DNA from: Sabethes cyaneus
Taxonomy: Eukaryota > Arthropoda > Insecta > Diptera > Culicidae
DNA: 64,000 bases
Assembly: GCF_943734655.1 (NCBI RefSeq)
Contig: NC_071355.1
Location: 235,938,027 to 236,002,026, forward strand
Direction of reading: 5' to 3'
Shown here: piece by piece, positions 54,670-64,000 of the stretch
Layout of the letters: the number at the start of each line of letters is the position of its first letter
Numbering within the stretch: the first letter of the stretch is position 1
Notes under the pieces: model-generated
The model's database searches: none
What the model was told of the DNA's origin: nothing
What the model saw: the letters and a program-made list of their open reading frames with translations, nothing else
Position numbers and translations under genes: made by a program

Positions 54670-54850
54670 GCTACCAAGGCCGTGTGGCTCAGCCGTCTGC
54701 ATCTGGGAACCACGCGGCATCGCACCTCCTAGCTTAGCTACTCAATAGAGTATTACCGGGCATGGCCACGTGGAGGCGCTAGGTAGGAGCTTGGGCTGGC
54801 AAAAGCTATGTTGGTCGCTTTCTCGTTTGCCTTCCCCATTTCATACCCAC
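54670..54850 (+). repeat. Dispersed repeat R-A, copy 3 of 3
   Basis: It starts GGCCGTGTGGCTCAGCCG, which resembles a polymerase III A box, followed by GCACCTCCTAGCTTAGCTA, GGCCACGTGGAGGCGCTAGG and TTGCCTTCCCCATTTCATAC. This is the most complete of the three copies and suggests a SINE. No clear B box is seen. Confidence 0.6.
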
Positions 54851-55814
54851 GAAATTTGACTGTACTTTATTCCCTAATATTTTAGTTTGTTGACTATCAT
54901 ACGCGATCAATCAAAGTGAGTTGAGATATATTTAAATGCCTTTTTCCATTAAAGAATTCCTGGCTGCCAAATTTCCTACGTTTTTTCGAGCGACGAAGAA
55001 GAAAATGTCGACTAATCGTTTCAATTTCCGTGATTCATAAAATGAAAATTACTCAGTGAGTAATACTCACGCAACGCATTATCGTTATTCTGCAGCCGGG
55101 AAAACTTGCATGACCTGCAGAAATTTTGCAGAATTACATTTGTCATGTCGTCCTACACAAATACATGCGCGCTAGCTTCGTAAACATTATTGTGATTTTT
55201 AATTCGGACGATGAAAAATTTTGATGGACGGATTTTAAAACGGTACGATGAGTTTAAGATATAAAGTCAGTTGCGTAAATTCAATAAATTGCTTTAATAA
55301 TCGCTTTTTAGTGAATTCATAGGGCACGGATCGAAAGGTATAAGTGTTTTTGAGTCAAATCAGCAGCAGAACTTTTGGAGTATTCATTAAATCCACCTAA
55401 GAAATGATGAAAATTAGAATGGCATTCCTTACTACGACGGGAATTAGAAATAAGCCCTAATTAGTTAAATTTATTTTCCATTAGCAGTTATGTTTTGCTG
55501 AGCGTTTGTTGATATATTGCGGATCGATAAATGGAATGACAAGTTTTAGGAAATTATAACAGCACTGGAAGCACTGATTACGTAGCGAAAGCAAAGCGTG
55601 CTCCGCCAATACAGATGCATTTTTAAGGTACAGAGCAATACTTGCATCGAACGGTAGCCATTTATCCAGCCATCTTTGAGCCATTTTTGGTTTCTCCTTA
55701 AGCCATTCGTTTTAAACGCCCTGAAGAGCATCTGGCGAAGTGGACAAGCCGCCCACGTTATATGATTTGGTCGTATCACCTCAGTCAGGCTAAATTTGAA
55801 GCTGAAGATTTATG
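54851..55814. other. Intergenic, no gene recognised
   Basis: AT-rich. Overlapping minus-strand open frames at 55481-55779 have no recognisable domain. Confidence 0.4.
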
Positions 55815-56785
55815 GGCCCTTATAAATGTTTGTCAAGAAAACTGTGGATACATTCCAAGATGTTTAATCTTTATATTAGTTCTTTGAGCTTTATATTAAA
55901 TTTATTTGCATCATGGCATGCGAAAATCTTACAGGTACAATGATGTACATAACTCTAAAATGTTGTACATAAAAGAGTCATAGTTCACAAATAGTTTTTA
56001 TGCTCGCATTGTGTTTTATTTAACTGAATAAAAACATTATCTGCTCTGTGCTAATTTTATAGATGGGCAAAAAGGCTCTATTGTGTGAGTGGCTCTAAAC
56101 CGTTCATTTTCTACCGCGAACATATTCAAATGAGCGGCACGTTGATATCGCGACAAGCAATCGAGTCAAGCAATTGAGTCGAGCAGTCGAGTCGAACAGT
56201 CTGGTCGAGCAGTTGGATCAAGCTGTTTAGTCAAGCAATCCAGTCGAGTAGTTCAGTCGTGCAGTTAAATCGAATGGTCGAATCGAGCATTTGAGTCGAG
56301 TAGTCCAGTCGAGAAGTGAAATCGAAATCTAGTCGAGCAGTTCAATCAGGCAGTAGAGTCGAGCAGCCGAATCGAACAGTTTAGTCGAGCATTCGGGTCG
56401 AGAGGTTAAGTCGATCAGTCAAGTCGAACAGTGAAGTCGAACAGTCTAGTCAAGCAATTGAATCAAACTGTCCAGTCGACCAATCAAGTCAAACAGTCAA
56501 TTAAGTCGAGCAGTTACTCGAGCAATTGAATCGAGCTGCCGGGTCAAGTATTAAGTCAAGCAAATGTGACGAGCAGTTGAGTCGAGTACTCCAATCGAGC
56601 AGTTCAGTCAAGTCGATCTGTCCAATCGAGCAGTTGAGCCGAACAGTCAAATCGAACAGTCCAGTCGAGTAATCAAATCGAGCAGTCTAGCCGAGCAATA
56701 GGATCGAGTAATCTAGTCGACCAGAGTTGAGCAAACAAGCAGTCCAACAGTCGACCAGTGAGGTGACTGAGAATAATACCCATTG
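55815..56785 (-). mobile_element. Dispersed element X, copy 2 (inverted relative to copy 1)
   Basis: The reverse complement of this segment aligns with 28736-30200 apart from the 254-bp insertion there. CAAATAGTTTTTATGCTCGC at 55988 and GACCAGTGAGGTGACTGA at 56752 are landmarks near its two sides. Its minisatellite (56150-56765) is shorter than in copy 1. Confidence 0.65.
56150..56765 (-). repeat. AGTCGAGCAGT minisatellite (10-bp units)
   Basis: About 60 diverged units of GTCGAGCAGT, the reverse complement of the array at 28755-29637, with variants GTCGAACAGT, GTCAAGCAAT and ATCGAGCAGT. Confidence 0.85.
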
Positions 56786-57954
56786 TTTCATACGTTTTGT
56801 CCTGCGTCGTTTGCCTTGGCAGGACCATAAACCTTCCAGCTTACGAAAATCGCTGTCAGTTGATAAAAATTAGTACACTTGCCCAAAGAAGACGGACGTC
56901 ACAGAGATTGCATGTTTACGATCTGCTAATGGGAATTATCGATACTAGTTATTATCTCTTAGAAGAAATAAATCTGCACGTGCCTCGTTGAATTCTTCGG
57001 AATTGAAAGTTTCTCTGGACTCCAGCTCATCGAACCCAGAAAATGGCCAGAAAAACCCTTTAGATTATTTAACGAGGTAAATAATGTGTTCCATTTTAAT
57101 GTTAGCCAAACTAGATTTAAAACTTTCATTGAAAATGTAAATCAGTTTTAAGATACAGTTAGTCTGTGCTGCCTTGTGCCGAAGACTGTCGAACAATAAA
57201 CAAATGGTTTACACTCGTTGGTGCACAATAAGAGCGCTCTCTGTACCTCACTCAGTGTAAAGTAGGAAATACAAAATACAAAAGGTAGAGTAATGCTCAA
57301 TTCATCAATTTTGTTAATAATAATCTTCATCTATTTATCTATATTCTATATATAAGAGGCTTGTCTGTAGCCAAAACTAAAACTAACTAAAAGCAGGCCC
57401 CTGACACGTTGTCATGCTTTCACAGCAATGCACAATGAGCAAAAACGAGCTCGTAGTCCCAAGAATTAGAAGCCACTGATTCACTGATTTGGAATCTTAC
57501 AAGAGTCCTATTCCTACGTAAAAAAATGCAGGAAATCGATTACTGATGGTTTCATCTTGTGCAGACGTCGGGAAGTGGTCCATTTTGCCCTATTATCCCC
57601 AAAAATCATGATAAAAACTAATTAAACAGTATAAAAACTTATTCGCCGTCAGTGAAATGAACTCAAATAACTTCCAAACGTTGTCATTACATTAGAAGAA
57701 AGAAATCCCATTGATTCCATTCTATGCGAAAAGCAAGAATAGTCCATTTTGCCCTGAGGCTGAGATGCTACTGGCAAATGAATGTAAATTGCGTCAATGT
57801 GATCGTGCCATCCCTGACTGGTATGACCTTAGCGGCCATCCATTCTTGGGGAAACTTTAAGTATCTTATTCACTCTTATTAAATGCAAAGGCAACGAGCA
57901 GCAGTATTTATTTTAATAATACGGAGTTGAATTTCATACTTACTTACTTTACCA
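56786..57954. other. Intergenic; one short dispersed repeat
   Basis: 57345-57440 resembles 28600-28735 in the same orientation. A 64-codon frame at 56797-56991 has no recognised domain. The rest is AT-rich. Confidence 0.4.
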
Positions 57955-59465
57955 GGCGAGAGCCTCTTGCCGTATCAAGGATTCCTTTCAATTGTACTCG
58001 GTCCTGGGCTACTCGTCGCCAATTCGTAGCGCGTCTCGACACACGCAAGTCGGTTTCAACCTGGTCGAGTCATCTAGCACGCTAGGCCTCTCTATTGCTG
58101 GTGTCGGTGGGGTTCTTGAAGAGAACGGATTTCACTGTCGTCCGGCATCCTTGCGTCGTAGCCGGCCGACCGTAGTCTCCCAAATTCCGTCAGGTGTACG
58201 ATGGGAATCTCTTCAAGCAGTGCATGTAACTCCGCCACTCTCCGCTTTCAGTTTGTACTCCGCCAAAAATAATCCGAAAACCTTTCGTTTGAATACGGCA
58301 AGTGCTCGTATGGCTTCCGTAAGCAAAACTACTGTCTCAAGTCTGTAGAGGACTACCGGTCTGATTAGACTACCATGAAGGACTACCATATATCTGGTTT
58401 TCGACGCATTGATTTGTAACCCTATCTTACTAGCCTCCGTGTTTAGTCTGGCGTAGATTGCCTCCGCCGTCCCAAGATTTCTAGTAATGATGTCGAGACC
58501 GTCTGCGAAGGCTAGTAGTTGGCTACTCTTGCTAAAGATCGTTCTTCTTGTTACGATGCCCGCTCGCCGGATCACACCTTAAATAGCGATATTGGATAAC
58601 ATACAACAGGACAGTCCATCCTCTTGCCGCAACCCTTTGCGCGATTCGAAAGGACTTGAGAGTGTCCCCAAAACGCACTCGGAGCACATCACTCGCTCCA
58701 GAATAGCTTTGATCAGCCGCGTCAGTTTGTCCGGAAAACCGTACTCGTGCATTATCTGCCATAGCTGTTCTCGTTCAACTGTATCGTATGCTGCCCTGAA
58801 ATCCACGAAAATATGATGCGTGGTCACGTTGTACTCTCGACATTTCTGGAGGATTTGTCGGAGAGTACAAATTTGATCCGTAGTAGCAAGGGGCCTAATA
58901 AAGTCCACCTGATACTGCCCTACGAATTCTCTTGCTATTGGTGATAGACGACGCAATAAAATCTGGGAGAGCACCTTGTAGGCGGCGTTGTCCAACGTGA
59001 TGCCGCGGTAATTACAGCAATCAAGCCGGTAGCCCTTTTTGTAGATGGGACAGACTACACCTTCCATCCACTCCTCCGGTAGTTTCTCCTCCTTCCAAAT
59101 CCTAGAAATTATCCAATGAAGTGCCGTTGCTAGCGGTTCTTGGCCATTTTTGTCGAGCTTTGCCGAGAGTCGGTCCTTTCCGGCGATTCTAATATTCTTC
59201 AGCTGACGAATTTCTCGCCGAATCACTTCGAGATCGGGAGTTGGCACGCTGTTGTCGTTTGTAGACACACTCCGAGGTTAACTTCCATTCCGCGCTCGTC
59301 GATACTTGGCCAAATTTTTTCTCGTGAATATGCTTAGATAATTTTTCCAAGCTCTTGTTTTTCTCTCTATAGCTTGTTGGCATTTCCCGTCAAACCAATC
59401 ATTTCGTGCTCTGTGCAGAGCTTCATCCAGCACGCGCGCGTAATTCGCAGCAGTGTTCGAAGGCA
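57955..59465 (-). pseudogene. RTE-type reverse transcriptase relic downstream of the bromodomain gene
   Basis: From 59460 the minus strand reads the linker NTAANYARVLDEALHRARND and KNLAKYRRARN. It then skips about 100 residues to PTPDLEVIRREIRQLKN and the reverse transcriptase: GVVCPIYKKGYRLDCCNYRG, TTDQICTLRQIL, VDFRAAYDTVEREQLWQIM (first catalytic Asp) and GLRQEDGLS. A frame change leads to LLAFADGLDII, where the FADD motif has Gly for the second Asp. A later deletion joins RYMVVLHGS to LIRPVVLYRLE. The 3' part ends near 57955. It is 5'-truncated and inactive. It lies about 250 bp past the stop codon of the host gene, in the same direction. Confidence 0.85.
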
Positions 59466-59711
59466 TACTAAAAACTTTAAACAATCCATAGAATATAATG
59501 AACCATCCTAATACACTGCTACTTAAATCTAGCATCCTGGCTGGTGAGTTTCACAAATACTGTTCAAGCTCAAATACATTAAAATACCCATCGATTTATT
59601 CAGCTTAATTGTCGGCCAACCAATTAATTTGGTTGGCGAAATGCTAGAAAACGGAACTTTAGTCCTGGCATATTAACACAATTGAATGGAAAAAAATTGA
59701 AAAAAATGTAC

Positions 59712-62503
59712 TCATTCCATTAGCATCTGCTCGATACTAGGGGCGGCATCCGATTCACCCGTGTCCCCGTTCGAGTTGTTATTCAGCAGATCTCTTAGTT
59801 CACTGTCGATATCCACTTGCGAAGGATTCGAGTTCGAGTGGACGTGATGGTGATGCGCTGCCACCGGTTCCGGTTCCAGATCCATATCCATCGGAGTGGT
59901 ATCAATGATGTCGGCTGAAAATAACAATTCATTTTAGAATGTTTTATCTGATAAGACTGTTTTAAATGTCAATTCGAATTACCACCAGAAGCTCCGCTGC
60001 TGTTGAGGGACTGCTGCTGTGCGGAACCTGCATTTGGTTGTGGGTTGATAACTCCAACCGGTGGGTTGTTAAACATTTCCAACCCAACTGAAAATACACA
60101 GGTTTCTGTTAGAATATGCAACGAGAAAGAAATATCACGACGACAGTTTAGTTACCATTACTCAACCCCATTGCTTTGCGCAGTCCGTGCGGGGAAGCCA
60201 GCGCCAGCGGAGGTAATTGCTTCGCAATCTGCGTCAAATTGTTCGTGATTTGCACCGCCAAATTAACCTCGCTTTCGCCAGCACGCTGCACGAAGGAAAG
60301 ATGTCCCGGTAACGGGGCAGAGAGACGACTGGTTTGAATTTGATGTAACTTTTCAATCAGCTCGGAATTTTCACTGAGTGCCTGCTGCAAGGTGTTGGTC
60401 ATACTTGTGCAGCTAATCTGCTGTTCCAACTCGTCGAGAAATTGTACGTCCACGCCCAAACTGGACAGCGTCCGGAGCTGGTTGAAATCCACGTGAACAT
60501 CGGACAGTTTTTGACGTTTTTCTTCGCGCTCTGCCGGTTCGGGGAAGGTATGTTTCACCGCTTCCTTTTCCTGTCGTTGCATGTCGGATTCGTACAGCGT
60601 TGCAAATGCCTTTCGATGGTCTCCGTTCGTTAGAATATCCAACAAACTGTGCGCAATTCCTCCCGCATATGGACTATCCTTTGTGTACTTCATGATGCTT
60701 TCAGCATAATCGGCTCCGGTACTATCACCGTAGGTGTTGAGCACCATATCTGATTCTTCTTTCGAAAGGTTGGAAAAACGCGAGTCGAAGACCGGTGCAA
60801 AAGAGCTAAATGATCCGTAGCTCAATGGTTTAACAGTTTTTGCGAAATTTCTACGGTCTTCGCGGAATCCCTGCAGCAGAGCGGTTCCGTACTGCAGCTT
60901 CCCAGTGAAGGCTTCCAACGAGACAACCTTCTCCGGTGTATTATTTTCATTATCAACCAGAATGTTCATCGTTGTTGTTCCGTCTTTCAACTGCCGCAGG
61001 AAACCAATTTTGTTGGCAGACTTTCTTTTCATTAGTTTAGTTCTCGCACTCAAAGTTGCTTTCTGAACTTGTTGCAGAACCTCCTCGGCTGTTAAATCAT
61101 CCACAAACGGCTCGAATTTCGACGTCGGGTTATTTTCCAATCGAATTTGTTTCCGTTTTTCATCCTCTTCGATTTGAGCGTTAATCTGAGCGTTGATACC
61201 TTCGTCGACGGCCGCTGCCATGGCCTCATCAGCCGAGTCTAGCGTGTGATGGTCATTTTCTTGACCTTCCGAGGCAGCCGGTAGTTCAAAACCAAGCTCT
61301 TTCGGTGTCAAATCACGCATGTAAGTCATCAACGGTCGCAGCGATCTCATCAGATTCTCCGGCTGGAGTAAGCGTGCGCCAACATGCAATAGCTTTTTTG
61401 CCGCTTTGTGGTAAACTGTTTCCGAATGATTGTATCTAGAATGAATCACATTAAAACTGATGCGAAAAAATTATCTAGAAAAACACCCACCTAATAGCAT
61501 TCTCACACATCAACTTAAAATCTTCACTAAACTCCGACAGTGAAACATACTCATTATCGTCAATTTTCTGCCGAATGGTACTGAAATCCATCGGTTTTGT
61601 TATAATCGTCGAATAACCCGGAGCAATGTCATCGGTAACCGGCCACGCAAAGAACTGATGCGGATCTCGTTTTTCCAGTGCCTTTATCAAATGGTCCAAT
61701 AACCGGGCCAGGGGCGAGCGACTTTGCTTCAGTTTTAGTACGCACGTACGCTGTTCCCGGCCACTGCAGTCGGAACCCGGTGTTTTAGGTGCCTGGTTTG
61801 AACCGGTATCCAAAAAGTCCATCTTACTACCCGGTCGAGATGTTGAGTGTACCGAGCTGGGGCTTCGCATCGGTTCCTCGGTAGTCACCGAACTGGGAGC
61901 GTTGATTTCCTCCCTCAGCAGTGTGGCCGGAGTTGCCGGAGTGGCAGGCGTTGCCGGTGTCGCTGGTTGTAAATTTAAGCTGATCGGTTCCGGCTCGGGA
62001 CTCTTAATTGGAATCATCGGTTTCGTTACCGGTAGCGATGATAAACTACCGGTGCTGCCAGAAATGGAAGCGGCAGTATTGAAAAACGCATTCGGTTCCG
62101 GTGCCGCCTGTGAACTTTCGTCTCCAACACTGTTGAAGTCTTCCTGGCTGGAATCATCCCGATGACGGCGTTTCTCTTTGTGATGTTTGTGCTTCTTCTC
62201 CCGGTCTTTCTTCTTTTTCTTCTTCTTGCTCTTTTTGTGGCGTTCCCCGCCGAGAAGGAAGTACCAGCAGCTAGATCCTGCTGAATTCCGTACGCTGGCG
62301 AGTCGTTTCCATGCTCCGGAGTGGAACTGTTTCCACCGACTTTCAGAATCAGCTTCAAGCTTGGCGGACGATCCAGAAGCAAATTTGCTTTCTCTGGAAA
62401 CGAATCGAGTATGGAAAAACACGGCACACTTAGGAATCAATAATGGCTTACCTTCACGCTCCCTGCGTTCAGATTTGTGCTTTTTATGTTTTTTGGAACC
62501 CAT
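59712..62503 (-). CDS. Brd7-9: Bromodomain protein of the BRD7/BRD9 family (SWI/SNF subunit), with an apparent frameshift
   Basis: Coding blocks on the minus strand: 62503-62452, 62393-61491, 61435-60156, 60087-59983 and 59914-59712. The introns are 58, 55, 68 and 68 bp, all GT-AG and phase-consistent. The start MGSKKHKKHKSE and then LKLILKVGG are typical of the family; the nine upstream in-frame residues are not needed. A Lys-rich stretch precedes the bromodomain (about residues 245-340) with FFAWPVTDDIAPGYS, MDFSTI and the acetyl-lysine-binding Asn in YNHSETVYHKAAKKLL. The conserved C-terminal region (GKLQYGTALLQGF, SYGSFSSFAP) and GLRKAMGLS follow, then an acidic and His-rich tail. Members read acetylated histones in PBAF or GBAF-type complexes. 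Block 2 needs one extra base near 62245 to join LKVGG to the Lys-rich stretch; with it the sum is 2544 nt, a whole number of codons (about 847 residues). The family call is firm; BRD7 versus BRD9 is not resolved. Confidence 0.9.
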
Positions 62504-63087
62504 TTGATAGCAGAGTAAGTTTTGAATCACTTTATCACCACTTTAATATAAGAAAACAGCTCAAGAAATAATTTTCTACAAAACACAATAAAATAAAAGA
62601 ACGCTATCGTCAATAAACATGACAGTTTATGAAGCGAAAGCGAGAAGCGAGAACAGACAAACGTCTATCCTGGCTATCGGTTTTCGCCGAGGGGAGCGCA
62701 CAAAGAATATGCTTTGTGTAATCGTCCTAAAATTACACGAAATACGTCAAGGGCCTAAACAAAATATCACGAGGGTTGCTAGTGTGTGACTGTTTTGGTG
62801 GTTTGTGTGCATCGTGTGCACAAACAATTTATTCATATCAAGTAAAACTAGTATTTTAAACAATAATTTTGATTTCAGTAGCTTTCAACATCACTTTGAC
62901 TGAGCGATGTAAGCTGCTAAATTTAATCAATTAAATTGTTGCACCCCTCGTTATGTTCTATCGTGATGCATTGGAAATGAACCTCGAAAACAGCAAGCAA
63001 TCAACGAACATTTATCAAAGGTATTGTACATACTCGAGGGCCGGCGATTAAGAAAATTTACAAAATTCTCCCGATAACCATTACCGT
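62504..63087. other. Region upstream of the bromodomain gene
   Basis: AT-rich sequence expected to hold the 5' untranslated region and promoter of the minus-strand gene. I see no clear TATA box at a defined distance and no divergent gene. Confidence 0.4.
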
Positions 63088-63544
63088 GTACCCCCGTTGG
63101 TATGACCTTCTTTAATCTGAACATTTTTAATCTGTACCCCGGTGGTATGAATGCGTTCACATTAAAAACCGATCAAGCGTCACACACAATTGACGTTAAA
63201 GTGGACCGGTAAATTAAAAAAAGGCAAAAAATCTTAATGCGTTTCTTCTTGCTCAGAAACTTTGGCAATATAGCTCATATGCAACTTATCTGTCTCCAGC
63301 ACTCAAAATAGACCATTTTAGTCTAAACTGCCGAGCCAAATTCGTATTATACAAACCGAACCTTTAGAATTCGCGCATGTTTGAGATGTTTTCAAAACGT
63401 TTGTTTTCGTCAAATCAAAACAACAAGTTCATAGGGTGCGCGTCTTGCGCGTGTGTGAAAATGAATAGAGTTACCAAATATTCAGATTAAAAATGAACTC
63501 GCCCAATCTGAACGAGCTGTTTTTCATATTAGCGGGGGTTGAGT
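63088..63544. mobile_element. Probable MITE with imperfect inverted ends
   Basis: The left end reads GTGTACCCCCGTTGGTATGA and the right end in reverse ACTCAACCCCCGCTAATATGA, split here as ACTCAACCCCCG and CTAATATGA. Inward both sides carry CATTTTTAATCTG (63121-63133 plus; 63485-63497 in reverse). A second GTACCCCGGTGGTATGAA lies at 63136, so the left end is partly duplicated. Target duplication not resolved; no coding frame. Confidence 0.5.
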
Positions 63545-63909
63545 GTATTCATAAAGATAAGAATTATTGTAACAGTAGGATATAAAATAAATATTTATTG
63601 TCAGAAAAGGTAACCGAGCCGTCATTTTTAGTATTTTTAGAACCTCTTGAAGAAAAATTGTTCTGGAAAATACATGTTCCGTAGCTCGTCACATTTATTT
63701 AATGCATAAATTTCTTTTTCTTTTTTTCCTTCGTTCGTGATGAAGTTACAAAATAGCAGAATTTTATGTAAAAATTTGTTGCTTTAACGTAGAACTACAT
63801 TTTACCTTTGTTGCACTATATTACTATATAACAAAGGTTTAGAAATTGGTCGAAAAACACCAAGTTGATCTTAAGCCCGGAGGACTGACACTGAATCACA
63901 TGTACATAC

Positions 63910-63965
<56 letters not shown>

Positions 63966-64000
63966 CAGAGACGGTCTTCTTCTTCTCATGCTTTGGTTGT
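63545..64000. repeat. AT-rich end of window with a GA microsatellite
   Basis: A perfect (GA)n tract of about 25 units lies at 63912-63961. The rest is AT-rich with no recognised gene. Confidence 0.85.

Noticed and set aside
62220..62290. A micro-intron explaining the frame change in the bromodomain gene
   Set aside because: The available GT-AG pairs here give 34 or 36 bases, which are too short and leave the wrong phase; a one-base difference fits exactly.

Overview
This window looks like a gene-poor, repeat-dominated stretch of an insect nuclear genome, most likely a culicine-type mosquito. The evidence is one dipteran-style gene with 55-68 bp introns (a BRD7/BRD9 bromodomain protein), RTE-type non-LTR retrotransposon relics, a Penelope-like relic, tRNA-derived SINE pieces and many small inverted-repeat DNA elements. 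The species cannot be fixed from the sequence. No bacterial, plasmid or viral genes and no CRISPR array were seen.

Layout. 1-6 kb: three short inverted-repeat elements (one inserted into a purine-rich tract), degenerate AATTTCAAGTC-type repeats and a SINE head. 6.2-9.1 kb: a hAT-like non-autonomous element with an exact 8-bp target duplication. 9.2-12.1 kb: unique sequence. 12.1-21.2 kb: the most striking feature, a mirror-image array of 7-bp repeats. The left arm runs ACAGAAA, ATTGAAA, degenerate, GTCGAAA; after a 2.7 kb non-repetitive spacer the same series appears in reverse order and reverse complement. Another heptamer array (GTAAAGA) follows. 25.4-26.0 kb: Penelope-like GIY-YIG relic with a hammerhead-like motif and a small fold-back. 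26.6-28.3 kb: CTGGACAGACAGA minisatellite with a 147-bp tandem duplication.

28.7-30.2 kb and 55.8-56.8 kb: two inverted copies of one dispersed element carrying a 10-bp minisatellite; the first copy holds a 254-bp inverted-repeat insertion. 33.7-39.35 kb: a minus-strand RTE-type element split by a plus-strand relative (36.05-38.8 kb). 39.5-44.3 kb: degenerate repeats and a 1.5 kb TA-flanked inverted-repeat element. 44.4-45.3 kb: a Tc1/mariner transposase relic split by a short insertion. 45.4-48.8 kb: a nearly full-length but dead RTE. 52.4-54.1 kb: a LINE RNase H relic and an RTE endonuclease relic. 58-59.5 kb: an RTE reverse-transcriptase relic just downstream of the gene.

59.7-62.5 kb (minus strand): the only convincing host gene, a six-block BRD7/BRD9 orthologue expected to be a chromatin reader in a SWI/SNF complex. 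Its second exon carries an apparent one-base frameshift. The remaining unique stretches contain no coding exons that I can recognise. The transposon relics do not act together; they record nested insertions. The recurring architectural theme is short-period arrays arranged as inverted pairs.
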